5,919 bases of DNA from Gallionella sp. (GTDB lineage: Bacteria > Pseudomonadota > Gammaproteobacteria > Burkholderiales > Gallionellaceae). Below the pieces are notes generated by a model, which was not told where the DNA came from, did not search any database, and saw only the letters and a program-made list of their open reading frames with translations. Below, one piece after another: positions 5,306-5,919 of the stretch; position 1 is the stretch's first letter; each line of letters opens with the position of its first letter. The DNA is taken from the NCBI GenBank assembly GCA_024654105.1, contig JANLID010000328.1, forward strand, positions 1 to 5,919, written 5' to 3'. Position numbers and translations under genes: made by a program.

Positions 5306-5566
5306 ATGCCGACAATTTCAATTTTCTACGGGATCCTGATCAAAATGTATTGGGACGACCACGCGCCTCCGCACTTCCATGCCGAGTATGGCGGTGCGGA
5401 GGCAGTGATTGAAATCCAGACGCTGGAAATAATCAGGGGTAAACTGCCACACGGAGCCGCCATGCTGGTGAAGGAATGGGCAATGCAGCACCGCAACGAA
5501 TTGATGGAGGACTGGAAACTATGCGAACAATTGCAGACACCAAACAAAATCGCGCCGCTGGAATAG
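5306..5566 (+). CDS. DUF4160 domain protein (putative toxin-antitoxin-like partner)
   Basis: An 86-residue protein spanning the whole DUF4160 family. It opens with MPTISIFYGILIKMYWDDH, then the family signature HAPPHFHAEYG (19-29) with H23 and H25, then AVIEIQTLEIIRGKLP (33-48), and a C-terminal helix VKEWAMQHRNELMEDW (55-70) closing with IAPLE. The family has no proven biochemical role. The genes usually sit directly next to a DUF2442 gene, as here, and have been suggested to form a toxin-antitoxin-like pair. The start is set by AAAGGGAG just upstream of ATG 5306 and by the conserved MPTIS opening; the frame is open further left without family similarity. It overlaps the next gene by 46 bp. 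Confidence 0.88.
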   Translation: MPTISIFYGILIKMYWDDHAPPHFHAEYGGAEAVIEIQTLEIIRGKLPHGAAMLVKEWAMQHRNELMEDWKLCEQLQTPNKIAPLE

Positions 5567-5835
5567 AACAGCAAATACCTTGGAGGGTGTCCAAGGTGGA
5601 AGCTCTGCCCTCTTTCCGGTTGCATGTGCAGTTTGAGGACGGAACAGAAGGCATGGTGGATATGGCCAGCTTCCTGAAAAGGGAATGCGGTGTGTTCAAG
5701 GCGTTACGCAATGTGAAAATATTCAATGCGGTGCACGTGGAGCACGGCGCAGTCACTTGGCCGGAAGAATTGGACTTGGCGCCGGACAAGATGCACGACG
5801 AACTGCAAAAAACAGATGTCTATGTGATGCAGTGA
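5521..5835 (+). CDS. DUF2442 domain protein
   Basis: A 104-residue protein. After about 20 unconserved residues comes the DUF2442 domain: WRVSKVEALPSFRLHVQFEDG (21-41, with W21 and the FEDG turn), GMVDMASFLKRECGVFKAL (44-62), the F68/V71 strand, and the C-terminal block VTWPEELDLAPDKMHDEL (78-95). The function is unknown; related proteins are paired with DUF4160 or annotated as NadS-like or antitoxin-like. The start at 5521 is chosen because GAGG lies about 10 nt upstream and the 46-bp overlap with the DUF4160 gene suggests coupling. A start at 5476 would bury it deep in the upstream gene. It ends 26 bp before direct repeat copy 2, so the two genes fill one repeat-bounded unit. Confidence 0.85.
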   Translation: MRTIADTKQNRAAGIEQQIPWRVSKVEALPSFRLHVQFEDGTEGMVDMASFLKRECGVFKALRNVKIFNAVHVEHGAVTWPEELDLAPDKMHDELQKTDVYVMQ

Positions 5836-5861
5836 GCATTGCGAGTACGGAAAGTGCAGCG

Positions 5862-5919
5862 ATTCGGCGGTGGTCTTTACGGTTCGATCAGGGCAGTTTG
5901 CCCGCAGTGACCATGCGGT
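5862..5919. repeat. 58-bp direct repeat, copy 2 (runs to window edge)
   Basis: Same sequence and orientation as 5130-5187, with two substitutions (G to A at 5887 and C to A at 5905). The first replaces a G-C pair of the hairpin stem. The copy reaches the last base of the window, so its true right end is unknown. Upstream of it, GCATTGC at 5836 also has a counterpart at 5101 before copy 1, which hints that the repeated region was once longer. Confidence 0.85.

Noticed and set aside
5130..5919. Integron attC sites or a gene-cassette array.
   Set aside because: The direct repeats and small toxin-antitoxin-like genes recall cassettes, but no GTTRRRY/RYYYAAC core pairs are seen at the repeat ends, and no integrase is in the window.
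5862..5919. tRNA gene or tRNA-type attachment site in the direct repeat.
   Set aside because: The TTCGATCA-like stretch resembles a T-loop, but there is no cloverleaf, acceptor stem or anticodon arm around it.

Overview
The window looks like a piece of a proteobacterial chromosome, most likely a betaproteobacterium of the Nitrosomonadales/Gallionellaceae type. That assignment is an inference from three things: the small lipoprotein gene (lptM) overlapping lysA with cyaY divergent from them, the lysine/alanine-repeat histone H1-like protein, and REP-type palindromes between genes. No rRNA, tRNA or CRISPR array was seen.

Housekeeping part (1-2957). The window opens inside the 3' part of a magnesium channel gene (mgtE, + strand). 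It converges on a histone H1-like gene (- strand) that has a clear intrinsic terminator. Next come lysA (diaminopimelate decarboxylase) and, upstream of it with an ATGA stop/start overlap, a 38-residue lipoprotein gene of the LptM/YifL type, both on the - strand. After a 166-bp spacer rich in inverted repeats comes cyaY (frataxin, + strand).

Middle part (2958-4485). cyaY converges on a lone radical SAM/SPASM enzyme gene (- strand). Three palindromic hairpins of one related repeat family lie in the gap. The radical SAM gene carries a full set of cluster-binding cysteines but has no recognisable substrate or precursor gene beside it. Its 183-bp upstream spacer holds one hairpin and no clear gene.

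Accessory part (4486-5919). Two small toxin-antitoxin-like pairs lie head to head. On the - strand, a RelE/HigB-type toxin is followed by an overlapping XRE-type antitoxin. Their likely promoter contains a perfect inverted repeat and would give a nearly leaderless toxin mRNA. On the + strand, a DUF4160 gene is followed by an overlapping DUF2442 gene. A 58-bp direct repeat (56 of 58 bases identical) flanks the DUF4160/DUF2442 pair, and its second copy runs into the window end. This suggests the pair is a duplicated or mobile cassette and that the sequence may stop here because of a repeat.

The strongest candidates for something undescribed are the repeat-bounded cassette, the operator and leaderless-toxin arrangement, and the orphan radical SAM/SPASM enzyme.
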